From positions 248,001 through 312,000 of the forward strand of contig NW_027183520.1 in assembly GCF_041296385.1 (NCBI RefSeq): a DNA stretch of 64,000 nt, read 5' to 3'. The notes beneath the pieces were generated by a model. That model searched no databases. It saw only the letters and a program-made list of their open reading frames with translations, and had not been told where the DNA came from. Within the stretch, counting starts at the first letter, position 1. The number at the start of each line of letters is the position of its first letter. Below are positions 23,526-33,849 of this stretch, piece after piece. Position numbers and translations under genes: made by a program. This stretch comes from Aphelocoma coerulescens (taxonomy: Eukaryota > Chordata > Aves > Passeriformes > Corvidae).

Positions 23526-23736
23526 GACGGAAGGAAGGAAGGAAGGAATTCGGAAGGAATTCGGAAGGAAGGAAGGAATTCGGAAGGAATTCGGAAGGAA
23601 GGAATTCGGAAGGAAGGAATTCGGAAGGAATTCGGAAGGAAGGAAGGAATTCGGAAGGAAGGAAGGAATTCGGAAGGAAGGAATTCGGAAGGAAGGAATT
23701 CGGAAGGAATTCGGAAGGAAGGAAGGAAGGAAGGAG
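23526..23736 (+). repeat. GGAA/GGAATTC composite microsatellite
   Basis: Runs of GGAA interrupted by 'aattc', giving about a dozen GAATTC sites. Subunits are 'ggaaggaattc' (11) and 15 or 19 base variants. The matching spot in the right arm (37936-37957) has only a short GGAA run and no GAATTC. Confidence 0.95.
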
Positions 23737-24231
23737 TGAAAACAATGTAAGTACTGAATGAAACAAAAAAAAGATAAATAACGGAGTTGTCTTTTAAAAA
23801 ATATCAATTCCCTCTGAATCCAAAGTTGCAGAAGACTTTTCACTCCACATTTGGGTTTTGTTTTTATCTCTCATACTTTTTCTGGTTCTTTTCTTTTTTC
23901 TCTTGTTTTTAATAGATAAGACCTGCTAGGAAAGGAATGCAGAGCAAAATGAGACCCATTTCTGGCAGGCAATGAAAGTGTGGGCTCCTGGTCTGGTTGC
24001 TTTTGTGTGGATCCCTCACCTCTGCGGCACGGGGGGAATAGCAGTGCTGGGAGCCAGCAGCGGGCTCAGGAGCATCCCGCTCTGTCAGCTCTGAGGAGGT
24101 GGCACATGTCCTGCTCTCCTGCTGCCCTCCAAAGCACAGAATCCATGGGCAAGTTTAGGCCCAGCTCTGGGCACAGCCAGCATGGCCTGGGCACGGGAAC
24201 GGGGGGCAAAGCGGGCGGGATCCTTCTGCAG

Positions 24232-24369
24232 CTGCCTGGTGGTTTCTGGTTTCTGTGCCCAGAGTGCCAGGATGTTCTTAAGAGGTGCTTGTCCATGCAG
24301 CCCTTGGACAGGCCGTCCTTGGAAGAGCTCTTCAGTGCTCCTTGGCTGCAGGGTGTTCATGTGCCCTAG
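24232..24369 (+). pseudogene. PIM-like serine/threonine kinase, last exon relic
   Basis: After 'ttctgcag' at 24224-24231 an open stretch of 45 codons ends at TAG 24367. It encodes CPECQDVLKRCLSMQPLDRP and then SLEELFSAPWLQ, the end of a PIM-type kinase C-lobe, with the conserved DRP arginine of subdomain XI. PIM kinases are constitutively active cytosolic kinases, and the family is multicopy in songbirds. It lies upstream of the exon at 24652, the wrong order for one gene, so it belongs to a different copy. The inverted twin is at 37299-37436. Confidence 0.7.
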
Positions 24370-24651
24370 AGGATGGCAGGGACCCACGGGCACAGGGTGA
24401 TCCAGGGGCCTGGCAGGTAACAGCCCCACACAGCTCTTGGCAATCAGTGGCAAAGCAAAGCAGACTATTTTGTCCTGTCTGTAGCTCTGAGCAGGGAGCA
24501 TCAGAAGGGAACACGCAGCTCTTGGGCTGCAGCTGAGCTGGAGGCCTGCTCTGGCAAGCACTGGTGGCCACCATCCCCCCTGGTTTTGTTTGTCTGGTTC
24601 ATTGATGGCTGGGGCCCTGGGCAGAACCCTGAGAGCCTGGTGTGGCCCCAG

Positions 24652-24826
24652 GGAAGGAGAAGGAGCCCCTGGAGAAGCTGTACCAGGTGGGGCTGCTGCT
24701 GCTGGAGCCACCAAGGACGAGCTCAAGGACGACAACCTCTTCCTGGAGCTGGCCAGTGGCAGCTGAAGATGATGGACTTTGATTCTGGCACCTTCTCCAA
24801 AGACACGCTCCACAGCCAGTGTGCAG
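24652..24826 (+). pseudogene. PIM-like kinase, fused and frameshifted exon relic
   Basis: Between 'ccccag' and GTGAGT the sequence encodes, in three successive frames, an N-lobe piece (KEKEPLEKLYQVG), a catalytic-loop piece (DELKDDNLFLEL) and an activation-segment piece (MMDFDSGTFSKDTLHSQC). The frame changes show loss of bases near 24710 and at about 24762. The catalytic Asp of the HRD-type loop and most of the N-lobe are absent, and DFG reads DFD. It cannot make a kinase. The same lesions are in the copy at 36842-37016. Confidence 0.7.
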
Positions 24827-24949
24827 GTGAGTCCAGAGCCAGGGGGATGCTCCCAGAGCTGGGCATGGCACGGCCTGGCCGGGCACCAAAGGTTCCCCCT
24901 TTGCTGGGGCGGCTGCAGGGAATTCTTCAGTGGCTGCCAAACTGCTTTT

Positions 24950-26460
24950 GGGCTCTGGGCAGCTGCTGAGGAGGTGGCTGTGCCATGGCTGGCTGCAGGC
25001 TGGGCACATGTCCTGCCCTCCTGCTCTGCTCCCAAAGGCAGCAATGCTGGGCAGCTTTGGGCCCAGCTCTGAGCACGGCCAGCACGGCCTGGGCACTGCA
25101 GGCAGCTGGGACAAGGCCGTGAAATCCAACGTCTGGCCTTGTTTGGGGCTGTATGGTCAAAGTCAGCTCCCTTGGCTCCTCCTTGAGCCCTGGCCAGGCT
25201 TAGGAGGAAGCCAAGAGGAGGATGAAAGCAGATGTTCCTGCACTAGAAGTGCTGTCAGTTTGTTTCTCCAGCACTGTCAAAGCTGGGCCCTCTCCCAGCG
25301 GGGTTGGAGCCTCAGCTGTGGCTGGAGGCAGCTGCAGGAATTCCCAGTGTCCGGGAGTGGCTCTGCAGTCCTTGGCTGGGACAGCTTCCCCCAGCTGATG
25401 GGTGGCTCTGGGTGATGGTAAAGTCTGAGGGTCACTGGGGCTGGATCTTGGTTAATCACTGCAGGCAATCTTTGGCACTGATGATTGGGTGCATGGCTGA
25501 GCTGCTCCTGCTGTGATTCTTTGCTAATGATTATGTGCTTGGCTGAGCTTATGCTTTTGTAATTCTTTGCAGATTTGCATTCTATAAATTGCACAATCCC
25601 TTCAGTAGAGTCTGTGTCTTTGGTGCTGACCCTGCCCACTGGCAAAACAGGGCCCCATCCTGCCTGAGTGTTACCTGGGAAGACAAAAACCCTCACTCCA
25701 AATGTCCCCCCCTTCCTCCTTGTTCCCCCCACTTTATACACTGGCCATGATGTCCTGTGGTCTGGGATATCCCTGGGGTCAGTTGGGGTCACCTGTCCTG
25801 GCTGTGACCCCTGCCAAGCTCCCCCTCACCCCCAGCCCCTCCCCAGCGTGGCCGGACGAGGGGCAGGAAAGGCCTTGGCTCTGTGCAAGCTCAGCAAGAA
25901 CAAAACCATCTCCGTGTGAGCAACGCTGTGCTCAGCACAGAGCCAAACACAGCCCCAGAGAAAGGCCTGGCAAGGAAATTCCCTCTGCCCCAGCCCACAG
26001 CAGCACCCCATGGCCATCCACCATCACCACGGCTCCACGGGTTCCTTTCCATGGCCCCGGCCCTGGCCACGGGACCTTGGGCTGGTGGCCACGGCAGCCG
26101 ACTGTGGCCCAGGGCTCAGTGCCCGTGTCCATGGCAGCAGTGCCCGGCCACGGGCCCTGAGTGCAGGTGACCGTGCCAATCCCCATGGCAGTGGGGCCAA
26201 GCGTTGGTGTCCGTGGCACCAAAGGGAGGAACGGGTCCCTGTGGCCGCTGTCGTGGCACCTGAGGGCATCAGCGGGTGTCAGTGCAATTGTAGCTGGCAC
26301 CAGCCCCGGCACCGCTCTGTCCTGAGGGCTGCCATGGCAGCCGAGGGCAGCCACAGGTCTGCGGGCAAGTGGCCACGGACCCTGAGTGCAGCAATGGGTC
26401 CTGGGGGGGTTTCCAAGGGAACTGGAACTGATGAGGGTTGCCATGGCATCCAACCCCCTG
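24950..26460. other. No intact gene; PIM-like intron remnant and degenerate repeats
   Basis: 25005-25105 repeats, with about a quarter of bases changed, the sequence 24095-24200 that precedes the PIM last exon, so it is an intron remnant of another PIM-like copy. 26010-26440 contains loose repeats of 'ccatggcag' and 'ggccacgg..cctgagtgcag'. 25520-25660 has an LTR-like look ('tctataaattg') but no borders. Nothing else was recognised. Confidence 0.45.
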
Positions 26461-26500
26461 GGATGTCACACAGCCACCCTGGGATGTCCCACAGCCAACC

Positions 26501-26831
26501 TGTGATGTCAAAACTCATTCTGTGATGTCAAAACTCATTCTGTGATGTCATAGACACCCTGTGATGTCATAGGCACTCTGTGATGTTATAGACAGTGATG
26601 TCATGCCACCCATCTGTGATGTCACAGTCCTATCTGTGATGTCACAACTCTGCACTGTGATGTCACACCAGCACCCTGTGATGTCACAGCTGTCTCTGTG
26701 ATGTCATAGTCTGCCCTGTGATGTCAGAGCCCAATCTGTGATGTCACAGCCAACTCTATGATGTCACAGAGCTGCTCCATGATGTTGCTGTAGACTCTAT
26801 GATGTCATACAGCCACCCTGTGATGTCACAC
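26501..26831 (+). repeat. Array of TGATGTCA boxes (about 15 copies)
   Basis: The octamer TGATGTCA recurs about fifteen times in 330 bases at irregular 18-30 base spacing, usually as 'ctgtgatgtcacag'. Linkers vary while the octamer is kept; a few decayed versions occur (for example near 26583 and 26782). The octamer is a one-base variant of the CREB/ATF site TGACGTCA. Confidence 0.85.
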
Positions 26832-26885
26832 AGCCCCTTTCTGACATCACAGCTGCTCTGTGGCTCTGTGACACAGGCACAGAGG

Positions 26886-27345
26886 TGTTACCAAAACTTC
26901 AGTGAAACAAAACCTCCTCAGCACCAGCGCAGCACGAAGCAGCAGCATTCTTTATTGGGCCGGATGCACGAGGGGAGAGCCCCTCCCAAAGTCATGTGTG
27001 CCGAGTTCAGGAATGTTCCTGTTTGCAGACTGTGTTTCACAGACTCATTCCCAGATTGTCCCACATAAACACACACACGAGAATCATTGCCCCAAAATCA
27101 TTGCATATTTCCCCCACCCCTTTGCACATCCGTTCTTCTGCCCTGGGGCTCTCTTTGGGGGTCCCTGGTGGTCGGTGACCCCAAAGCCAGCCCTGACTGC
27201 CCGGTGAACTGGTGAAAGTTGGCACACCTGGGCTGGTTGCTGCCTACAGAATCAGCCTTGTGCGGTTCCATGGCCAGTGGCTTTTGGAGAAGAAGCATTG
27301 TATGAACCCACCAGGTGCAAACGGTTTTTCATCTGGTAAATTTCC
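26886..27345 (-). mobile_element. 3' LTR of the decayed ERV
   Basis: The minus strand ends in TTTTGGTAACA at 26886 and has AATAAAG at about 26950. It is preceded on the minus strand by a purine tract 'aaggggggaaatt' at about 27348-27360, a degenerate PPT. The start of the LTR is approximate. Confidence 0.55.
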
Positions 27346-27359
27346 CCCCTTGGAGGGTT

Positions 27360-28872
27360 GGGAAGCTTCTCTTCCCTTCAAGCCTTCGTAAGCCTCACTC
27401 TGCTCCTTTACTCACATCCCACGAGTTCCTCAGCTGCTTTCACAACCATGTTCTTTACACAGCTCAAAGCAAGTGTCATAAGCACAAGTATTGCTGTGAT
27501 CCCAGTTAGACTTTGCAAAAGTCAGGCCAACCATCAGTCAGGGAAAATCCATGTCCTTTAAATATTTTATCCAAACAGTTACTGTCTAACCCTCCCCTTA
27601 ATTCCCTGCTGGATGCAGCAACTGATTTTATCCTCTCTACCCGATCATCCAATCCAGCATCACATTTGGAATGTGCACACAACAAGTGTTGCTGTTTCAG
27701 TTCAAGAATCCACATACTCCCTGTCCATGTAACAGCAATAGGGCTAAAGCCAATCTGCTCTGTAAAGTCATTTTAGCTGTGGCTGGCAATTGTTCCTTTA
27801 TTTCAGCAAGCCCCAAAGGAGCTGCATTCACTCAGGTTTCCATCTGCAGAGCCCAATGGTGTGTGGCTGCTCTGTTCCTAAAGGCAGATCTTTGCGGAGC
27901 AGAGATGAATTCTAAAATCCATCCCGCTGTAGTTCCCGCACTGGGATGTTTCCAAGTTCCATCCCCTTTAACCTTTCCCCACAGTTGGGTTCCCGGTGGT
28001 GACTCCTTGCACGAGGGACGGAACGTTAATACCCCCAGTGTCCATGGTGCTCCTGATTCTCCCAGGGCCAAACGTCTGCTCCAAATTCCATCACTTCCCA
28101 CCCATCCTGGGGCTCCTAAGGATCTGACCGCATCCTGCTGACACTCTGTGCCTCTCCAAGGCTCGCTGTTTGTTGGCTGAGCCCAGGTGTCACTGAGAAA
28201 GGCAGAATCATTTCTACAAACACAGCCCAGCCTCAGAGCCTGGGCCACAGCCAGGAGCTGCTGCACCTCAGGATTCCAAACAGCTCAAGTGTCTGTCCCA
28301 GGGCAATCCCACTTTTCCTTTGTCCTGGGATCCTTTGGCCTTGACCTTGTTAAATCAGGATATTTTATACCCACCTGTAAGGGGTCCCGTGGAAGGCCTG
28401 GGCTCCCTTCCCAGCCCAGACACCCCTGAACTGGCTGGAAACATTCCCATTGTCCTGTCTGAGGGTGATTCCATACTGCTGGAATTTGGCAGCTCCAGGG
28501 GCTATCAGTGCAATCTGTCAGCTGATCAGTATTTCCTGAGGTAATTTCCAGATCCAGTTTGGAAATGTTACAATTCTCAGCAGTATCGTTCTTATGTGTC
28601 CATGGTAAGGAATATTCTCCTTCCATCCCTGTCCAGGTGCCCTGGGTGCTATTTCCTTCCACAAGTGTTCCCAGATTTTTGTTAAATTGCTGACTGAAGC
28701 TCCCCACGGAACTGGATTTTCTGCACAGGTTGGTGTTGGCAAACAAGCTGTTACAGGGGTCACATTCTGTCATCTGCCAACATCTTGCACTGACTTTGAA
28801 AACCGCATTTCCCTTCCCAGAAGTCAGGAACATCGTTTCTATTTTTATTATAGTTGCACAATAATTGATCAT
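27360..28872 (-). pseudogene. env remnant of the decayed ERV
   Basis: Lies between integrase and the PPT. 28285-28872 is open for 195 codons with several N-glycosylation sequons (NST, NDT, NIS), as in a surface subunit. Near 27440-27510 a hydrophobic stretch (ITAILVLMTLALSCV) matches a membrane anchor followed by a short tail. Frames between are broken. Fusion peptide and CX6CC motifs were not found. Confidence 0.5.
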
Positions 28873-28984
28873 CTAGATCCAATAAAGAGTATCCCCTTAG
28901 AAAATCCTATTCAATACCTAAAACAATAGGATTGATGTAAAACCCCAAACTCCATGGTGTCAGACAGTCTTGTTTCTGCTGTGT

Positions 28985-29197
28985 TTAATGTGTGCTTGCT
29001 GGTTTTACCCGCATGTGATGAACCCTGAGTTTGATTCCTTCTACCTTGAGTGCAGGGTAGGTTACCAGGAGGACTTGAGATGGTCCCTTCCACTTTGGCT
29101 GGATTGTTCCAAAATTCCAGGTTCTGATGCACACCGCATCTCCTGGTTGGAAAGGATGTACAGGCGAGTCCAGCCCCAATGATCTGTTGAGAACCAT
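28985..29197 (-). pseudogene. pol remnant: integrase C-terminal domain
   Basis: Encodes HPFQPGDAVCIRTWN, then PKWKGPSQVLL, then HHMRVKPAS, the SH3-like C-terminal domain of a gammaretroviral-type integrase. No catalytic part is in this frame. Confidence 0.75.
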
Positions 29198-29243
29198 GCA
29201 CCTTTTAAGGCTTACAAGAGTTAGTCCCAGTGCTATTAAATAT

Positions 29244-29387
29244 TCATTTCAGCAAAACTTCTGAGACTTCCCTTGTCTTGTTGGTGCCACACGGGAAAGC
29301 TTCTGGCCATCCAGAAAAAGTATCCACCAATACCAAAATGTGCCAGTCCCCCTTCTGCCTGGGCAGTTCTGCAAAATCAGTTGGCCA
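29244..29387 (-). pseudogene. pol remnant: integrase catalytic core fragment
   Basis: One frame encodes DFAELPRQKGDWHILVLVDT and then FSGWPEAFPCGTNKTREV, the start of the DDE core with its first Asp (ahead of FAELP). It ends in TGA at 29244. The other two acidic residues are not readable in frame. Confidence 0.75.
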
Positions 29388-29719
29388 AAATCACCTGGTG
29401 ATTCCCATGTAACGAGCCCTGGAGGCAGCCTTCTTCCTTCAAAACCAATCACATCTTTCTCAACAACTGATCTATTATTTTTTGCCATTTTTGTGCTTAC
29501 TAGATGCCTTTGTAAACTGGCCACCATATTCTCCATTTCCTAATGTGTTTCCTGATGTTTTAGTTCCATTATACATTAATTGTGGAGCTCCAATTACCTG
29601 CCCACACGGGGTTACCAATCACCTGCTGGGATTTTCCGTAGCTGCTGCTGATGGGGCTGACTGCCTGTCCTGATCACTGGAATCTGGCTTTTGTTGCAGA
29701 ACATTCAAGTTTTTGCTAG

Positions 29720-30110
29720 GTATTAGTGCAAGGAGAGCTTTTTCAGCACCCTCTTGAGCTGTTTGGTCAGCCAATGGAGTCCCTGGATTAACTGGGGAGT
29801 CTCCAAACCCATGGGCTTTACAAGGGCATCAGGGCCACTTCTTTTGGTTTTGGCACACTCTGCAGTAGGTGACTGATTTCTTTTTGTACTCACTGGAGAC
29901 CTCTGTGCCCTTTCCTTCCATGTGGCTCCCTGGGCGTCTATTATTCCAAACCCAGAGTTCAAATCAGCCCATATGTTCACCCTTTTTCCTTCAGTGATTT
30001 CTAGGAAAGGTCATTCATTCTGCTTTTTGTGCTGATGTGTTCAAAGCTAAAGCCTGGGCTTCTATGACCTGGGTTGAGGTTCCCACTGCACACCCAGCTG
30101 CCCGTTTTCC
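29720..30110 (-). pseudogene. pol remnant: RNase H fragment
   Basis: Two shifted frames hold RNase H signatures: VIEAQALALNTSAQKAE near 30020-30075 and GKRVNIWADLNSGFGII near 29930-29985, followed by HA(Q)GATWKER. The DS of the usual D-S-x-Y motif is changed to DL, so the active site is lost. Confidence 0.7.
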
Positions 30111-30499
30111 ATCCGTACCACGCTGCTCCCACCAGGGTGCAGGTCCAGTGCTGGCTCCTGGATGGGATTGCTCTCGAGGTCCCAGAGTCTGCCAGAACAC
30201 ACTTGTTCCATGGATCCCAGGCAGCCATAGCACAAAGATTCCAACCCTTCTCTTAGAAGGGACTCGAACACTTCCCTGTTCCAACCTTGGGTACCTTGAA
30301 CCAAACCCTGCAAAGCTTTTGCTGCACCTTACAGGTAGGTCAACAGTTTACACTGGGAAAGGAAAAGGTGCCTTTATCTTACCAGGGGTCTTTCTCTGAT
30401 TTCCTTTGGAGCAGGGATCAAAGGTTCTCCCCAGAATTCTTCAGTGCTGCCTGCAGGTCCTGCCATCCCTCAGATCTGTTGAAATTCAAGAGGATGAGG

Positions 30500-30890
30500 C
30501 CACAGGGTGTCCCAATGGTCCCTTGGTTCCATGGGCCCCACAGTGTCACAATGGTGTCCTTGGTTCTGCAGTGTCACAATGGACCCTTCATTCCATGAGG
30601 CCCCACAGTGTGGCAATGGTCCCTTGAGTCCATGAGGCCCCACAAGGTCACAATGGTCCCTTGGTTCCATGGCCCCGCACTCTCACAATGCTCTCCTTGG
30701 CTGCACAAGGTCCCGTAGTGGCACAAGGGTCTCCTTGGTGCAGAGACCAGGGCAGAAGGGTTCCACAAGGCCCCAGAGTGTCACAAGGATCTCCTTGGAT
30801 CTACAGTGTCAGAACTGACCCTTGGTTACCCGAGATCCTCCTGTGTCCCAAGGGCTCGTTGGTTCCACAGGGCCTGATTCTCTAACACTT
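30500..30890. repeat. Dispersed copy of the 37-40 bp minisatellite
   Basis: About ten units of 'tgtcacaatggtcccttggttccatgaggcccc' type. It is more diverged than the blocks in the 2.2 kb array and lacks the flanking part of that unit, so the short repeat exists independently of the large unit. Confidence 0.8.
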
Positions 30891-33050
30891 CAGAGATGGT
30901 GTAGGACAGTTTCTATTTTCCCGCAGTTTGGTGACGAAAGGAGCACGCTGGGCAGAGCACAGAGATGCTGCTGCTGTCTGCTCAGGGGAAAGGGTCCAAC
31001 AAGGCTGAGGGGCTGGGAGGCTGCTGGAAGGGCCGTGCCCCACATGGTACAGCTTTCCTGGGAGGCAGGGAACAGCAGGAGAGACACGCACTGCCCCACA
31101 GAGCAGCTGGGCAGGGGGACACTGGGCATGAGGAGGAGGAAATGTCCCTCCCAGGGCAGCGTGGGGGCAGAAGCACCCAGAGGGAGGATGAGCTCAGGGC
31201 ATGTGTGTGTGCCCAAGGCACAGAGGGTGAGGCTGGGCACAGCTCAGGCCAGGGCTGGAGGTGGCAGGACAGAGCTGGTGGTGGGGCAGTGAGATGGGAG
31301 TGTGCAGCCTGCAGGGACACAGCAGCAGCGGTGGGACAGCGCAGGACAAGCTGTGCTGGACATGGCCAAGGACCCTGGCAGGGCTGGCAGTGTCCAGGAG
31401 AAGCCAAGACTTGGTGCCCAGGGTCATGGCAGCGTCTCTTCCACCAAGGGCTTAGAGGAGACACCTTGTCCTCAGGCCCTGGGGCCTCCTGGGAATAGCC
31501 CCAGAAAGTCTGGGCACAGTCAGCCCCCTGTCCTGCCCTCAGCATTCCCCCACATCCCAGCAGCCTCATTTGGGAATGGCTCTGCTCCAGGATGGCATGC
31601 TGCAGAGAATGCAGGTAGATTTTGTGCTCACTCCTGGCATGCAGCTGGACAATAAAGCCTGATCCAGCCCCCCCTCAGCCCATGTCTGGCTCTGGCATTG
31701 GGGCGGGGCAACTTTGGGAGCAGCCCCAGCCATGCTCCTGCTCCCGGCTGGGCACCCAGCTGCTGGGACACAGGTGTGTCCTGATGCCACCGTCTACTCC
31801 TTTGAGAAGGGGAGGACAGAGTGCATCAGGGAGTTTGGTGTGGCTTACATGCGGCAAGGAGAAGGTGCAGCCCCGAACTGGCTTTCACTTCTAGAACCTT
31901 TTGCTATTGCGGGAGCAGCTGCTGGAGCTTTTCAACCGAGCTGCAAGAGTGAAAAGTGTGATGGCATGTCTATCTGAGAAGGAAGGTTCGGTGCCGCAGC
32001 CTGTTGTGCACAATTTATATGCTGATAAGAGAAGGGGGTGCTTTTGCAACGTTTTCCTTCCTGACACTTCTGTCTCTGTGAGCTTTAGCTGCTTGGACTC
32101 AGGGGTACCGAAGGTATGTGAAAGTGACTGGGATGCGAGAATCATGTTGCACAGGGAACAGGGAAGGTCAGCAAATGTTTCCTGTCCTGGCACATCTCTC
32201 AGTCTGAACTGCAGCTGCAGATGCTTCACTTCCGCCAAGGACTCTGCCACCTTGAGAGAAGGATGCGCTCTATGGAGTTGAGAAAGAAAGTGCGTCTCAC
32301 TAGCTTCTTTCCTCTACTTCATAGACAGCAAAGGGGCTATGAAAGGCAGCACTGGCTTTTTGTTCTAGGACTTCTTCTTTACAAGCAGCTGCTGGATGTT
32401 TGGAAGGGGGTTTGGGATATGCAAAAATGAGAGGCTAAGATGGTAAGAGGGTAAGATGGAAGTCATCTGGCAAAAGCAGAGCTCACCAAAGGGCCAGCTG
32501 AGAAAGCTCTTGCTGCCTACAACTTCAACTGCACCCCTCAAAGCAGCAGCACACACGCTGCTCTCGGCACTTTCCTTCTCAGCTCTACGCACCATCCTAA
32601 GCCTTGCCTCTCCCACACTCAGGATCCAAAGACAACGGCACCAGGGACTGCTCACACACTAAAGGCACCAGGACAAAAGGCTCACCAGCTTGGCCTTTGC
32701 ATTCCCGCTGACAGCTCCACAGCTTGAACCCAGAGAACTGCCTGCTGGCAACAGCCTTTCCAATCACTCTGAGCACCTCATGACAAGGAGTGTGGGGAAT
32801 GAATCTCCAGCAGCCTCCTGCCCCAGGCTGTCCCCCGGGAGCAGCCCTGCTCCAGGCCGTGACTGCCACCTGCACAGCCAAAGGACCCAGAGCCGGTGTT
32901 ACACACCACGGCTGTGCCTGAGATAGAGACACCAGTGGCCACACAAGTGGCCATGGCACTGTCCGCACACAGTCCCTGCTGCTTCTCCCCCAGCCGCTGG
33001 CACCAACTCCCAGCCACCCACTCCTAAAGCCATGGGCCCACTGGGACACT
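30891..33050. other. No gene recognised
   Basis: Mixed GC-rich (30900-31800) and moderate sequence. Open frames of up to ~195 codons exist but show no domain. 31760-31960 has an open frame of ordinary composition that I cannot place. No repeat or RNA gene was seen. Confidence 0.4.
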
Positions 33051-33812
33051 GTGCTGAGGAACAGAGAGAGCACGGCCAGGTGAGGGAGGCACGTGGAAAA
33101 GGCTTTGTGCCGGCCCTGCTCAGAGGGGATCCTCAGCACGGCCCTGAAGATCTGCACATAGGAGAAAACAATGAACACAAACCAGCCAAATACCAAACAG
33201 GCACTGACAGCGATGAGCCCAAGTTTCCTGAGGTAGGATTTGGAGCAGGAGAACTTGAGGATGTGTGGGATTTCCCAGAAGAAGTGGCCCAGGCCATTGC
33301 CCTGGCACAGGGGCAGGGAAAATGTATTGGCCATGTGCATGAGAGCGTAGAGAAAGGCACTGGCCCAGGCAGCTGCTGCCATGTGGGCACAAGCTCTGCT
33401 GCCCAGGAGGGCCCCGTAGTGCAGGGCTTTGCAGATGGACACGTAGCGGTCGTAGCACATGATGAGGAGGAGGGAATACTCTGCTGAGATGAAGAACAGA
33501 AAGAAAAACACCTGAGCAGCACATGCTGAGTAGGAGAGGTGCCTGGTGCCCGGTGCCCCAGAGGGAATTGTGCATGGCCTTGGGGACAGTGGTGCAGATG
33601 GAGCCCAGGTCGCTGAGGGCCAGGCTGAGCAGGAAGAAGAACACGGGGCTGGGCAGGTGCTGGCCGCAGGCTCCGGTGCTGGTGATGAGGCCGTTGGCCA
33701 GGAGGGCAGCCAGGGAGATGCCCAGCAAGAGGCAGAAGTGCAGGAGCTGCAGCTGCCGCGTGTCTGCCAATGGCAGCAGGAGGAAGGAGCTGATGGAGCT
33801 GCTGTTGGACAT
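33051..33812 (-). pseudogene. Olfactory receptor pseudogene (inverted copy)
   Basis: Nearly identical to the first 250 codons of the OR at 10251. The start ATG is intact at 33812. At 33525-33560 a tandem GGGCACC duplication plus a nearby 3-base net gain adds ten bases and shifts the frame just before helix 3. Homology stops at 33051, within helix 6, so KAFSTC is kept but the NPLIYSLRN helix is missing. A receptor cannot be made. The truncation point is a breakpoint of the inverted duplication. Confidence 0.9.
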
Positions 33813-33849
33813 TTCTTCACTCTGGACTGTTGGAAGAAGGCATTGACAA

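Larger units (their letters stand above)
17950..24945. repeat. Segment D, left copy of a large inverted duplication
   Basis: The order MHC II leader exon, ZNF gene, GC-rich spacer, pentamer microsatellite, GGAA microsatellite, PIM-like exons is repeated in reverse orientation at 36725-45870. Alignment by eye is near-continuous in the coding and PIM parts. The copies differ by insertions: extra sequence at 39120-40620, 43560-44720 and 45190-45600 on the right, and microsatellite expansion on the left. The right boundary is near 24945, in 'cagtggctgcc'. Confidence 0.85.
26886..30300 (-). mobile_element. Decayed gammaretrovirus-like ERV, internally deleted
   Basis: Minus-strand order from 30300 down: RNase H fragment, integrase fragments, env remnants, PPT-like purine tract, LTR. 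Reverse transcriptase, protease and most or all of gag are missing, and no 5' LTR was found. Frames are broken many times. Class I (gamma-like) assignment follows from the integrase and RNase H motifs. Sequence at 30300-30490 may be a gag remnant but is not recognisable. Confidence 0.75.

Noticed and set aside
23513..23761. Lys/Arg/Glu/Asn repeat proteins from the GGAA tract
   Set aside because: Translation of a microsatellite in several frames; nothing flanking supports a gene.
25510..25680. Second solo LTR suggested by 'tctataaattg'
   Set aside because: No TG/CA borders, no polyadenylation signal and no target duplication could be identified.
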